Of a DNA stretch of 64,000 bases, positions 11,821 through 23,636 are shown in pieces (the stretch's first letter is position 1; each line of letters opens with the position of its first letter). Location of the stretch: contig OV884015.1 in assembly GCA_930367205.1 (NCBI GenBank), forward strand, positions 37,501,288 through 37,565,287. Reading direction: 5' to 3'. This DNA is from Acanthosoma haemorrhoidale. Lineage: Eukaryota; Arthropoda; Insecta; Hemiptera; Acanthosomatidae. Position numbers and translations under genes: made by a program. Below the pieces are notes generated by a model. The model had not been told where the DNA came from and did not search any database. It saw only the letters and a list, made by a program, of their open reading frames with translations.

Positions 11821-14149
11821 CTTGACCCAGCCGATATAACTTGGTTTTTATAAAACCAGAAACCATTATACTTTCACTCATATGTCTATCAGTCCTAGTA
11901 TTTGTGGGTCCCCTGTTTAGCCAAGACGGTTAGGAAAGATATGAGAAATGTAGCCATCTCCATAAAACTGCAGTCATTAATTATTTACTCAGTATTAAAA
12001 AGAAAAGGTTTTTCTATAACTTTAGTAGGGTATAAATCAATTTCTGATTAACGAAATGCAATTTTTTTAGCTATAATTACAAATGGTCATAAAAACTTCC
12101 ATTAACTTCGTGTTCACAACGTTAACTCAACCCAAGGTAATATTTTACACAATGTTTTTTCTCGATGGTCCAGAAATTGAAATCTAACTTATGAATTATA
12201 ATGAAGAGTGCTATGAAATAATTATCCTTGGCCTTAGTTATTTTAGTTGTTAGACCTTTCTTTACAAATTCATTGTTTTGTTTTTTTTGTTATCAACCCA
12301 GAGAATAAAAAACGCTAAACTTTGTTTTTACATAATGTACTATAATAAAATTAGGAACCTCTTTCACCCTCTGTCACGTGTCACGTCACGTGCGTGTCAG
12401 TCAGAAACCGTGTCAACCCTTTTGTCAGGTTTCTCCGAGGTCCATCTTACACTGTTAACATTTTTCACCCTATTTTTTCGCGTTTCCGACATGATTGAAT
12501 GAAGTAAATGGGGGCGATACATGCCGTGTAATTACTGCGATAATAAACATGAATACGTCTTTCAGGACATGTTCATAGTACAGAAAGTGTGGGATTTCGA
12601 CATGATATACAGAGCAACTGTTTATTATTAATAAATACTATTGTCAATCTAGCTCTCACAGGTGACAATCGAACTTACGCAGTCACTGATGACTGCGGAA
12701 ACCAGTTAAAATAAAGCTGTAACCGCCTACGTGCCAATAGGCAACAAAATTCAAAATAATTCCAAAAATAATTTTCCAAGAATCATGTTTTAGGCATTGG
12801 TAATTTGCCCTAAATGTATAAAAGTCTCAAATTATTGAAAATTTGGTACACTTTACTATTTAATAACACATACCATACAATCTGAACTTTTCCTCTGAAG
12901 ACTGGAATCGTGCAATGAAAAAAAAATTTGAGGAGAAAGATTTTTTTTATGATTGTAAATCCTAATTAAACTACAAATCTAAATATTCTATTTTTAAACG
13001 TTTATATTGCGTCTTTCTTTTTTATAAGTTTAGGCACTAAGGCTTCTTATAGTAATCATGAATAGTTAATGGTCATACGTTCTTGATGATATGGAGAAGA
13101 AGATGGATGATTGATGATTCAAATGGTGACGTGATTAATTTCATAGGAACATCAACCACTACCCATATTTTATGTCACGTAGGTTTCTCTGATGACTCGA
13201 GCTATTTCCCCTCACATTACAATGAACTTTTTCTATTTTCTATTTGTATCTCATATTTATTGACAATTAAAAAAATTCCGAGAAGATGTTGGCACAATTT
13301 CTACAAAAAATATAAATTTCTGTGCCCAAAATATTGAAGAGAAAGGGAACTAATCCTTGAAAAGTTTGCTAGAACGAAAATTGTTTTTGATGTTCTTTTC
13401 AAAACATTTTTCTTTTTACTAAGTTAAGATTTTTATTTTATTAAATTGGTTTTATTTTACCTTCCATTGCTTAATTCATAAGCCCTGGGTTAGTGTCTTT
13501 ATATTGTTTTAAAGGAATTTGATTCCTTAGTTACCTTAGGTCGTTAATTTAGTCGTTGGTTTGGATCTAGGCCTCCATCTTGGCAAAGGACTGACGTAAA
13601 AAGACAAGAACTAAACAGGTTTGGGAAAATCTGTGGACTACTCCAAAGAATGTCCCATGTCAATGGAAAATCAATTACTAAATTACAAAGTCATACTTAA
13701 AACTATACATATAGACTAGTGGTAATTTGTTTCGAGTTTTCTCAAATATCTCACAAATTAGTGATTTTACCAAAAAGTACTTACCTGAAACATTAATTCA
13801 TTTTTTCCGTGGAGCTAATGGTTCAAGTGTTAGTGATAACACTCACTAACGATCAGGAATTTTCTTGCATAAACGGCATAAAAAAAAATTCCTGTTTTTT
13901 AACCCTCACTATCTCCATAACCGTTGACTCAACGGAAAAAATATTAAAACAATTTTATAAGCAATGTTACGTAATTTAATATTGTGTATATAAAGGTTTT
14001 TTTTGCTAAAATCGATTTTTTTTTGTTTAAAAGTTTTCGAGATATTTGGGAAAAACTGCCTTCAACCCCCCCCCCCCTTCAGCTCACCCCCACCCTCTTT
14101 TAGTATGTTATACAGGACACTCCCCCCAACAACTGTACCAAAAATCAGA
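11821..14149. other. Mostly AT-rich, no gene
   Basis: Holds the tandem E-boxes at 12375-12392. A small inverted repeat GTTAGTG/CACTAAC lies at 13829-13850. An 11-base C run is at 14066-14076. The open frames at 12.3, 13.1 and 14.0 kb have no protein-like features. Confidence 0.4.
12375..12392. promoter_or_regulatory. Tandem E-box pair, 6-bp spacing
   Basis: Two perfect CACGTG palindromes lie at 12375-12380 and 12387-12392, separated by TCACGT. This spacing is that of the E1-E2 module bound by CLOCK/CYCLE(BMAL1)-type bHLH-PAS pairs. Other bHLH factors such as USF or Myc/Max also bind CACGTG. No TATA, initiator or exon is seen next to it, so whether it is active is unknown. Confidence 0.4.
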
Positions 14150-14470
14150 ACTACTTCATTATTTTGTCTATTTTTCCTTCGTTTCTTGGACTATAGAATT
14201 ATGGGGCTCAAGGAAACTATTCCTTTCCATTGAAAGTCCTAAGAACAATAGTTCATTTTTATTTATTACGTCAGCAACAGACCGCTTCATAACGATTTTA
14301 ATACACCTTACATACTTGATCTCGTCCCTTTAAAGTTCACAGAATTTCACCAAAACCAGTTCAATCACCTACACCCCCTTGTGCAATCATTGTACAGCCT
14401 CAAGCATCCCTTTAACCCTTCTCTAAAAACGGCAATATTCTCGTGACTTCCAGTGAATTCAAGTCAGTAG
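14150..14470 (+). mobile_element. Old LINE A reverse transcriptase relic
   Basis: TGG ACT ATA GAA TTA TGG GGC at 14187 reads WTIELWG, matching the YGIELWG block. The DNA then follows the family (GAAAGTCCTAAGAACAATAG, TTACGTCAGCAACAGACCG, CTTCATAACGATTTTAATAC) through at least two frame changes and a deletion of the SNIKRIQ codons. AGCATCCCTTTAACCCTTCT near 14402 continues it. Homology fades by 14470, and the 3'UTR is hardly detectable. Confidence 0.75.
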
Positions 14471-16069
14471 TACTAGAAATGGTCAGTTATTCCAGTCATC
14501 ATTTGTTCGGATTATAAGAAAAAGAAAAAGTGATAAGAAATCAATATTTTTCCTGTGCCCCACAAAACCAATCAGGAGGAACATCCCTATTTAAATTTTG
14601 TATAATGTAAAAACTTTTTTTGAGATAAGTCAGTTTAAATAAAATCCTGGAACCAATGCATAGGGCATCTGTGTGAATCTTTGGCAATGGTCCAAGTTCG
14701 TTACGGGCCCCATGGCCAGTTAGACCACATATATTAATTATAGACCCGCAGGAATACACGCCAGGGATATCAGGACATCAGGATATCAGGCACGTCTATT
14801 GAACATGAGGCCTAAAAAGGAAGCGGCTGAGATGCACCTTGCCTCACCGCATACCTCCGCGAAGAAGAAGCAATACCTCCCGCTAAAGTTCAACAGTGTG
14901 TGTGTGCGCGCGCGAACTGTGAACTTTCGCCGTTGGAATCCTCTTGCAGTGATGCAAGCCCGTGGATCTCCATAGGTCGTGAGAGTGGCGACCTTTGCAG
15001 AGACAATACCCTTACATGTCACAGCTAACTGTATCGGTCTTCGCGCAACCCCTCATTACCTGCCTCCTTGACATTTGCTACGGACTGTTGATTGAGCAAT
15101 ACCGAATCTACGTCGGCCATCTTGCGGTTATCCTGTTTAGGGATGTGTACGCACAGGTGTAACAATGATCTTCCTCCTACGATTATCTAGAGGTAAATTC
15201 AGTATCTTAAATGGTATTTTGTACCGTTGCCCATGATAGATGGATATGATTACATGGTTAATACTTTTCTCACGAGTGATTGAATATTGTGAAACGAGAC
15301 GAAACCCACACAATTAAGAACGTTATTAATATAATTGCGTTATATGTAAAGGACATAAGCATATCTCTATTCTACATTTTACTACTTCGTCTACAATTCC
15401 ATCCTGATAAATCTCAATTGGTCAGCCCCTCCACTGGAGAAAGTCCCTTTCCCTTCAAGGGATCAAAGTTATAGGTTGATTGGTTGTTCTTTCTTATAGG
15501 TGTAAATCCGAGTGGTCATCAATGCCTTGTGGTCTTGGTATACGTAGACTAAGATTGGTTAACCGAACCCCCCCCCCCCAAAGGAGTTGGCCAAGATCTG
15601 GCGGGAAACAGGACGACATACCTGAGTTATTCTTGCCTGCAAGGATGTGGATAAAAAGCTATACCTCTACTTGACACTTAAAATAGAAATACACTAGTCC
15701 ATGGTACCGATGTTTACAGTTTGTCTTCTCTTAGTTGTAAGTTCTAAAGAATATTTCACATCGGATAGATTAATATCACTAGGAGTACGAAATGCTATCA
15801 ATAAGTCATACTCAGCCATGAAGTTATATATCAGTGAGTTCTCATGGCGAATTCACTTTGTGTGTTTAAAAAACCATGTTGGATTTTCATTACGTTTATT
15901 TATGGACGTTTCTAAATCTGCAATAGGTCCTTTTGTGAGGAACACTTGGTCCTTATGTATATACCCATCTAAATATAGAACAACCATTCTCTCCTTTTGT
16001 ATTGCATTCATTCAGACAGAACGACCTCGGGAGTCAGTTTAGAAAAAATAGTTTGGAGACTGGAATGTA
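14471..16069. other. No clear gene; GC-richer island 14.79-15.10 kb
   Basis: The island at 14790-15100 contains the hairpin at 14885-14927. A 12-base C run is at 15568-15579. A plus-strand frame at 15701-16042 (113 codons, starting with a hydrophobic MVPMFTVCLLLVVSS) could resemble a signal peptide, but its body has no recognisable domain. Confidence 0.3.
14885..14927. repeat. Hairpin with alternating GT/GC loop
   Basis: Arm AAAGTTCAACAGT (14885-14897) pairs with ACTGTGAACTTT (14916-14927) with one extra base. The 18-base loop begins with 17 bases of alternating GT then GC (14898-14914), a purine-pyrimidine alternation of the kind that favours Z-DNA. Confidence 0.6.
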
Positions 16070-16270
16070 AAGGATGACACGAGGAGAGAAGTAAACAAGG
16101 TCCAGAGAGTGCAATGGCCGAACGTAGGCGTTGTATATGTGCAGTGCAGTCGCTGGGTGGCCGCTGCGTCGGCGGGCATCTTAAGCACACACGTGGGAGG
16201 ATCGGCTACGTCGTCTGCATCCAATAGTGTTCACTTCGGCACACGGCACTTGGCCGCTTTCAGTTCGAAT
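16070..16270 (+). other. GC-rich segment ending in a donor-like site
   Basis: A GC- and CpG-rich stretch opens a frame at 16109 containing SRWVAAASAGILSTHVGG. The richness ends exactly at a GTAAGC string (16271), beyond which the DNA is AT-rich. This is the shape of a 5' exon on the plus strand. No TATA was found and no downstream partner exon is identified. The frame reading past the donor to 16438 looks non-coding. Confidence 0.25.
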
Positions 16271-17216
16271 GTAAGCAGTATGAAAATTAAAATAAAATTT
16301 AATAGTAAGTTGGCACCAAGCTTTATAGCGAAACAAATTATAGTTATAAACTATATAAGCAGCCAAATACTTGTTTTCATAACATTGCTGTTGTGGTCCA
16401 GTGTAGACTATGTGTATGAAGAAATAAAGCACTTATAAAGCCTCAGCTTTGTTGATTTATACCACAAAGTTTTCTCTGCACTATGCCACCATCCTCAACG
16501 CTTCGAGCTGGTGGTAACTAACACTTGACTTGTCTTATCAAAAGTCTGGATATCAAACTACTTAGTTTGATATCTGACTCAGCAAGTGCCATAGTAATCA
16601 TCAACTCCAACTGTTGAGTATAACGCCTTAGAAAAACGTTTGGGTATAATCATATATTTGAGGAGACATGAGGTATTTTATTTATTTATTTATAACGATC
16701 CTATAGTGAATGGTCCTTAAGGTAGTTTCACTCAAAAAAATTATGTTCAGATTAATTGCCTGTAGCAATTTGTGAAAAAAAAAAAGAGAAAGTTGCTTCT
16801 TACTCACAAACATACGATAGATCCTACGATGACGACCTGTGGCGTGACGATGGAATGAGGTATGGCACCTCTCGAGACACAGTCCCTTAACAACGATAAA
16901 GGACGAAAACACTGACTGGAACACCACCAAAGCAATCTGCAAGCGGAAGCCCGTTATTCTGTGGTAATGAACCATCAACGCTTTGTCACAGCAATATCGT
17001 GAATTCCAAAACCCGGACTACCTGAATGACTCGTATTAATAAGATAGTATTAATAAATACTGATACAACGTTAAATAAAGATTAATACAAAAATAACCAA
17101 AAAGACAATATTTTTGTCTTCCTTATTTATTGATTTGGTTTTATCTTTACCCCACAGCGTGTATAATAATGTCTATAGGTTATGTTGTAATCAATTTAAG
17201 AACTTCATCTAGGCGA
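16271..17216. other. No gene seen
   Basis: AT-rich, apart from the palindrome at 16549-16574. The minus-strand frame at 16682-16978 has no recognised features. Confidence 0.35.
16549..16574. repeat. 26-base near-perfect palindrome
   Basis: GATATCAAACTA and TAGTTTGATATC are exact reverse complements around a central CT. Four further bases on each side (AGTC and GACT) also pair across a small bulge. Confidence 0.75.
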
Positions 17217-17351
17217 TCACATTTTATATCTGATCGCTTTAAATTTTTCTAAAAACTCTTCATGCAGGTGCTCACGGGCTTGGAAGATGTGCTCCACTGA
17301 TCTGCAAGGATTGCCTCCTTCGCATGTGGGTGAATCCAGGCCTCTGTACCA
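17217..17351 (-). mobile_element. C-terminal zinc-knuckle-like remnant of another LINE
   Basis: The minus strand is open for 45 codons from TGG at 17351 to TGA at 17217-17219. It contains RGLDSPTCEGGNPCRSVEHI followed by FQAR. This resembles the cysteine-histidine motif (C..C...EHI...C) at the C-terminus of jockey, I and R1-type LINE ORF2 proteins. The last cysteine position reads R here. It does not match family A or B of this window. No flanking reverse transcriptase is readable. Confidence 0.5.
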
Positions 17352-17812
17352 GATCCGAAAATTCACTTATTATGAGTGCATACGTTTCTAATTTTAGAAG
17401 TTATTCAATAGTAATTGGTTCTAATTTATTTCCCAAGAAGTTTGAAAAAAAATATGACCGATAAATCTGCTCTGAATAAAAAATTCATTTCATTATTAAT
17501 ATTAAACAATTGCATCCCTCAATCTGTTAAAAAATATGCTGATAAGAGGGATGATATTTTGAGGGGAATTGTCACAAGAAAGTTTTAATAGATGTGTTCA
17601 GTGTCATTAAAAACTTCAAAATTAAGGCAGTTCGCTGATTCTTCTATAAAAATGTTTTCTTTCATGCTTAAAATTTTATTTTCATTATGCATTTTCTCAT
17701 ACGCCGAACACATTTTTCTTATGAAAAAGGTCACTTCTGCGAAAAATACCTAAGATTTCATATCTACAGATCATTAACGTCGGATGATTGAATTTCGTCA
17801 CACGTAACGCAG
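17352..17812. other. AT-rich, nothing recognised
   Basis: No open frame or shared repeat. Confidence 0.4.
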
Positions 17813-18012
17813 GAATGTTCTCAGCTTCTTCATGGCTCGAAGAATCTCCGTTCATCGCCGTTCCTGGAACAGGATCGAACACATCTTGGGCATCGGGGAC
17901 ACGTAGCCCAGTACAATGGCTCCCACAAAATTGTATCGACGCTGTTAAAGATTTTGATGTCGGCTTTAGCGGAGATACGACACGGTATCGCAAGAGTTGT
18001 TTTCTTGAAACA
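17813..18012 (+). other. Exon-like segment, strand uncertain
   Basis: A GC-richer 200-base block follows an acceptor-like GTAACGCAG and ends at a GTAAGC donor-like string (18013). The plus frame has SPFIAVPGTGSNTSWASG and then CIDAVKDFDVGFSGD. The minus strand is also open through the same block, with DVFDPVPGTAMNGDSSSHEE, which is equally protein-like. Only one can be real. I recognise no domain on either strand. Confidence 0.25.
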
Positions 18013-19778
18013 GTAAGCAGTTAAGAGTTTTACAACCACTGGTTTATTTATTAATCTACTTTAAACTACGTAGTTCCTGCAGATCCATCCCATGGTAATA
18101 AAACTAGACAAGGAAACCACAATGTTATACAGTATGCTTCAATTCTTATATACACTCTTCAGGCGTCATTCCCTTATTACTTCTTGGTCATTTCCGAGTC
18201 ATTTGCAAAGTGGTGGATATGAAAAGTGCTTCCTTATGATTGGACATGGTTTGCAGAATCGAATACTTCTAATCCTTGAGCACAAGTACCTTCCTGTTAA
18301 CATATGTCCAAACCTAGACTTCATTTGAAATATTGCATTATTAAATTAATTTAGGTTAGGGGGCATACAATATAATAACATACCTGAAACTTATTTTAAA
18401 CGATTCAAATGACCCCTAAGCTAAGAAACAGTGCCATAACATAAATACCAGCCCCAAGCTTGATAAAACCGGTAGGGGGGGGGTTATTAGGGAAAATTAA
18501 AACTAATATACCGATAACTCTGAATTTGCTATGACTTTCATTTCTGACAGTCTGAGGTATTTAACTATTACACATGTTAATATGTCATTACCAAGAAAGC
18601 TCAGTAGATAGCATATGAAGGAGAAGCGAAATCGATGCTTCTCGCTTTCCTGCACCAGTTCCCTTATAACATATTATAAAATTGTATTATATTTACCAGG
18701 TGAAACCCAGGGAGCAGATAGTGTGATGGACATAAATATATAAAATTAATAAATAATATTTTGGTGATATTTATGGTTAACAGTTTAAAAGCAGTAAAAT
18801 TTTCAAATTCAAAGAGTTTTGCATTGACGTTTAATATATGCTCCCTTTCTTTCCATTTATTTTTTTTTTATTAAACTGCTAACTAATGTTAGAGTGTTTA
18901 TAGCCGGTTATACTATTTTTCTTCATATTGTTTTTATTTCATTTTCTATTTTAAATTCTTTATAAACATGTCTTTTATGTGTACATGTATATATTTTTTT
19001 AAATGGTATAAAATAGATTTTTGTTCTTAAGGGACAAAGCCTCAGGATTTTGAAGGAATTTTCATTATTATATTCTGAAATAAACGATACCTAACCTATT
19101 TATAGAATTGAAAATAAATCCCACATTAAAATAAAATTACAAATATTATTGCTTATATATAGAGATAGAGTAGGTTTAGTAACGTGTTATTGAATATTAC
19201 ACCGCTCAAATTATTTTGTTTCACCGACATCATTATACTCCATCAGCTCGACCTTGGATCGCTGAGTATGTATTCATTAAATCCTTTGTCGGTTGTGTAA
19301 AAGTGTTAAAAAATACTCCTATGAACCAGTTACCGCTTTTTTTTTTTTTTCTGCGTGTGTTAACAATTAAGTTTCCTTGAACGGATATGGAAGGGTGGTT
19401 TATCAACATGCATGCCTTCACGCCTTCACACATCCATTGTCCTTAGCTGAAGGAACACAATGGCACAGCTTCAGCGGCCGGACCATAACAGACGCTGTCT
19501 AATGTCTTTGTGATGTACCAATCGACAATTTAATTTATTTTAGCAGCATCATTGTCATTATAATCCACGTTTTATTTAGCATATATTTCCATCAGCCTTG
19601 GTTAAACATACGTCGTCGAGGGAACAAAAGATGTATGTCCGTTAGATGACCACAATTTGACGTAATTCCACTAAGTGCTTTGGGTATGTGGGACATAATT
19701 GTCATCATTATTGAGCAGCGACAAAATTCAGATTTCGGATAAAGGTGGGGGGTAATTTAACTTGGAAACTTGCTGCGA
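18013..19778. other. AT-rich, no gene seen
   Basis: Contains a 9-base G run at 18475-18483 and a T-rich part at 18850-19020. The open frames are unremarkable. Confidence 0.4.
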
Positions 19779-19813
19779 GCGTCACTATCTGCGACCAATC
19801 AGAGATAGCGTCG
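19779..19813. promoter_or_regulatory. Inverted repeat holding a CCAAT box
   Basis: CTATCT and AGATAG arms, with partly matching outer bases, flank GCGACCAATCAG, which has the core CCAAT of an NF-Y site. A GC-richer patch continues to about 19990. No TATA box or exon is evident. Confidence 0.25.
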
Positions 19814-21829
19814 TTGTGAAGCCAAAAATACGAACTGCAGACGCCATTACCAGTTTACCATGGGGAGGTATCTCTCTCATCCTATTTATTCTCTAGCCAT
19901 GATCTCGTTCACGAGTAAGGAAAAATGCGACAGTTGGGGGTGCGGCGCTAAACCAGGAACGATGACGTACGACGAGGCTCGACGCTAACCTATATAGAAA
20001 TTATCTAAAATTATGGGCCCCGAAAAGTCTTTACTACCATTATCAAGGTGCACTCGTTATCATCATTTAATTATCATTGTGCATGAGTGGCTTTAAATTT
20101 CACTAACCTATACTTAAAATATGTTCCCGTTTATGGCTCACCCCCCCCCCCACCTCTTACACGTATAAACTTGGCTATCAATATAAGTTTATTTACAGTT
20201 GCACTGGATACACTATATACCTTCCTTGTATTTAACCAAATTTCCCATTTTCATATACCCATTAAGTTCGCTCTATCTCCTTCACCATTGTTTTACTGGT
20301 ATGGCTGGAGATGATACATCGCAGCGTTTTATTCGAAACCTAACCAACAATTCACTATACTTTGCTAAAATCTGGTAAACATGAATATAGCTGCCCAAAG
20401 GTAATTTTCAAAGTAATCCTTGACCATAAACCCCAGAATTTTATGTCGAAATTAAATTTTTATCACAACATATAAACATGGAACAGATAGAAATCAAAGG
20501 TCGTTGAATATTATTTAAAAACAATTGAATACCAATATATAATACGAATAAATTAAATTGTACGTTATGGATAGGTATCGCCATAGAATATTTTGTATTG
20601 TATAAATATTAATAAGTACATTTGCTTAATTGCATTTTATTAATAAATCTTTAAATATTTTTAAAAAGTCCAGATCTTCCAAAAAATATTTTTAGATACG
20701 CCTCAGGAAGAAAAAGAAATCTTGGGAGAGTAGGAATGCGAGCTGTCGCTCTCCAATGAATTAAATAGTTATGAAAAAACAAGCAACTTTTTTTTAAAGA
20801 AAACTACTTTCTTTTATTAGTCGGGCTAGCTATTTATATTATTGGCTCTCGAACGTTTATTTTTTGGAATAACTAGGAAATTTTTTTTCGTGGCTGGCTT
20901 AGATTAATCTTTAACCTTGGTGGAAAAATAGAACTTTTTATTTTGAATAGCTTCTGAGCAAAAAGTTAATGAAATTTAATTATTTATTACTACGTTTCTT
21001 TCATACATTCCTTTATTATAGGTCAGCAAAATTTTAATCGGCACAGTTAAGGGAGGATGTCTCAAAATATCACAGCTTGTATCTCGGTTTGTATCACAGC
21101 CTTTTGAGGGGAAAATTAATGACTGGTTTTGAGGCATTATATTTATTTGTTCTTACGTGTCATGTTCCAGCCTCGGATTACCCAATCCCTTTTTGAAGGT
21201 TAGCATCAAACCTTTGTTTGACTACAGCAAACGGTTCTATTTTACGTAAGAAATTCTAGCTGTACCGCCAACGCGGTCTCGTTGAGATCGAATTGTTCCA
21301 GATTAAACAGCGAAAGGATTCTCCTCCCATCTGTAAACCTAAACGTCCGGAATTGAATTGCCTGTGTCATCGGATTTGATACGTCAAATTATCTCTGTTT
21401 AATAGAAAATTGATTATTTACTGTTTTCCTCGGGGATTTCTCTGAACTGTTTTTGTGCCAGTCAGTAAGCAAGGAAAAAGAGAAAAATATTTCCCCTGTA
21501 ATCTTTGTGAATTCAAATGCAGCCATTTTTTTTTTCAATCAAATAACCGTAAATTTATTCAAATGATAGTTTGATAAAAGATTGTGTTTTTTCACATCAC
21601 ACATCCTTGTCATCGTTTATTTTAAAAAAGAGAACAAAACATGATAAAATAATAATTGTATATCTTTATATGAAATGAAGCATTGAGAAATGAAGAAACG
21701 AATACAGTAAAAAAATGTTATGCGAATAAGGCAAATGAATTAATAATTAAGATGAAGAAGGCAAATTGACATTAAAGTGTAAGAAATGGGAATGGATTTC
21801 TAGAAACATTATAAGTTTTATTTTTTTGT
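19814..21829. other. No gene seen
   Basis: Contains an 11-base C run at 20141-20151. Otherwise AT-rich, without recurring sequence. Confidence 0.4.
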
Positions 21830-21856
21830 GATCAAAAAGGTGAGCCCCATCACCTT
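21830..21856 (+). mobile_element. Solo LINE B 3' hairpin
   Basis: These 27 bases are identical to the reverse complement of 26406-26432, the 3'UTR of a LINE B copy. The core folds as AAGGTGA-GCCCCA-TCACCTT. No LINE B coding sequence lies upstream here. Confidence 0.6.
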
Positions 21857-23636
21857 GTAGAGTCTTGTCAATGAAGCCAAGTACATTGTGTATCATTGCA
21901 CTTGTATTGATTACATAACTTCTATGCCGATTCAGACCTTGTATAGAGTGTACCGATGGTAAGACATATAAAATGTAGTATGTAAATAGATTCGCCAAAG
22001 AACCTATAGTAAATAAAAGTTTTTTCTTTTTTTAAGGGGATTGGAAAAAAAAAAGAAAGAAACATTATTTAAAAAGCATTAATTAATTGCATAAACACTC
22101 TCAAGCAATCACATGTTTCCGAGCCCAATAGGAGGGGCATTGCTTGGCATTACTCAATCAATAATATGATAAACAATTGACATTCCTAAACTTCCAGCAT
22201 TGCGCTGATTATTGTAAATATATGATAGATATTGTATAAATAAGGAATCGGTCGAGATCAATATTTTTTTGCTTCATTTACTATAGATATACTATATATC
22301 ATATTTATGTCAATGAATGTATTAACTATTTATGCAGAAGAAGCGCATTGTAGAAATTATTCAGGATTCCAAAAACTTTCAAGTAAATATTTTAGAAGAT
22401 ACAATTTTTTTTTTTGAATTAGCGATTTATAGACAAATAATAATTGTCATTTTAACCAGAAACAGTAGTGTTTCATAATAATTGCAATTCTTTACGAAAA
22501 TAATGATACCTCCCTCTAACATGGACTTTTATGGAGCGTTTATACCGTTTAACTAATTCTTTCAAAAGTTTATGTGTTTACATTATATGTAACATATTAT
22601 GTTTTGAACAATTATAATTGTTATAAAATACCTTCAGTCATTTAAAAAAATATGACGATACCACAGATCCCAGGATCGTAGGTGTTACGTTATTTGGGGT
22701 ATATTTTTGAAGTCAAATTCAGAATTCCCATGAAGGTAAGTGATTTTATTGTCACCATAGTCTAGTCGTCAACACGTCAGACTACTGACTATGGGCTATA
22801 TTAGATTCTGAATGGAAAACGGATAGCTATTTGAATAAAGAAGTAGCGAATCCGGTTCAGAAAATTTGAAAAAGATTAGAAAGGATGCAGTTTCGCTCAA
22901 TCTCTGAAATAAAATACGTGCCTGTCTTATAGCCTCAACAGGTGAGGGATCTTAAAACCCATTGGTGCTATCATGAAGGATTCTGATGACTGCAGAATTG
23001 AAATTTCGATCCGCAAAATTAAATGATTGGTATCATACTTTTGAAGGCGAACTTTCTAAATTTCTAAGAACCTCCTCGCCTACACTAACTAACGGTTCAT
23101 TAACCCGGTTGTATCTCGGAAATTGGTTGTTTCGCAAACCCACTGGCACGAGGAAACGAGAGGACAGGTTTATAAAAATAGCTGCTAGATTGCCAATCCC
23201 GTGGAAGCTTATCATTAAATATTCTACCGGTGTTGATTGAAGTTATGGTGCAATCATGAAACATGATCCCTGTCATGTTGACTGCACTAATACAGGGTGC
23301 GTGTTTTAACTGTAACATGTACCGAAATGAATTGAAATAACACTTCATTTTGGGATATTGTCCGCAAATAATAACAAAATTAGAATGTTTAGCTGACAAG
23401 AAAAAATACATGCCATTACACTGATGTGCTAAGCTTATAAATAATAAAGGGCCTATGTAAATAAGAAATTACTACAATACACCAGCAGCAAAAGATTGAA
23501 ACAAAAAAAAAACAATGCGTAAAGAAAAAAAAAAGAAGAAAATATAGGAATTGATGCAGTGGTGGAAAATTGCCGTGATGTATTCAAATGAGGAATGGAA
23601 AAAATAGACTAAATAATAATGACTAATTATGTATTG
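21857..23636. other. No gene seen
   Basis: AT-rich. A GTAAGT donor-like string at 22736 has no convincing exon before it. The frame at 22986-23240 is unrecognised. TACAGGGTGCG at 23292 resembles a transposon end, but I find no partner. Confidence 0.35.

Noticed and set aside
14003..14140. Proline-rich frames (PPPPFSSPPPSF)
   Set aside because: Produced by an 11-base C run and neighbouring C-rich DNA, not by a gene.
22020..22065. TTAAGGGGATTGGAAAAAAAAAA resembling the LINE B poly(A) junction at 48.1 kb
   Set aside because: Shared string is short, and the sequence before it does not align with any LINE B 3'UTR.
23292..23302. TACAGGGTGCG as a Tc1/mariner-like end
   Set aside because: No inverted partner or TA duplication was found nearby.
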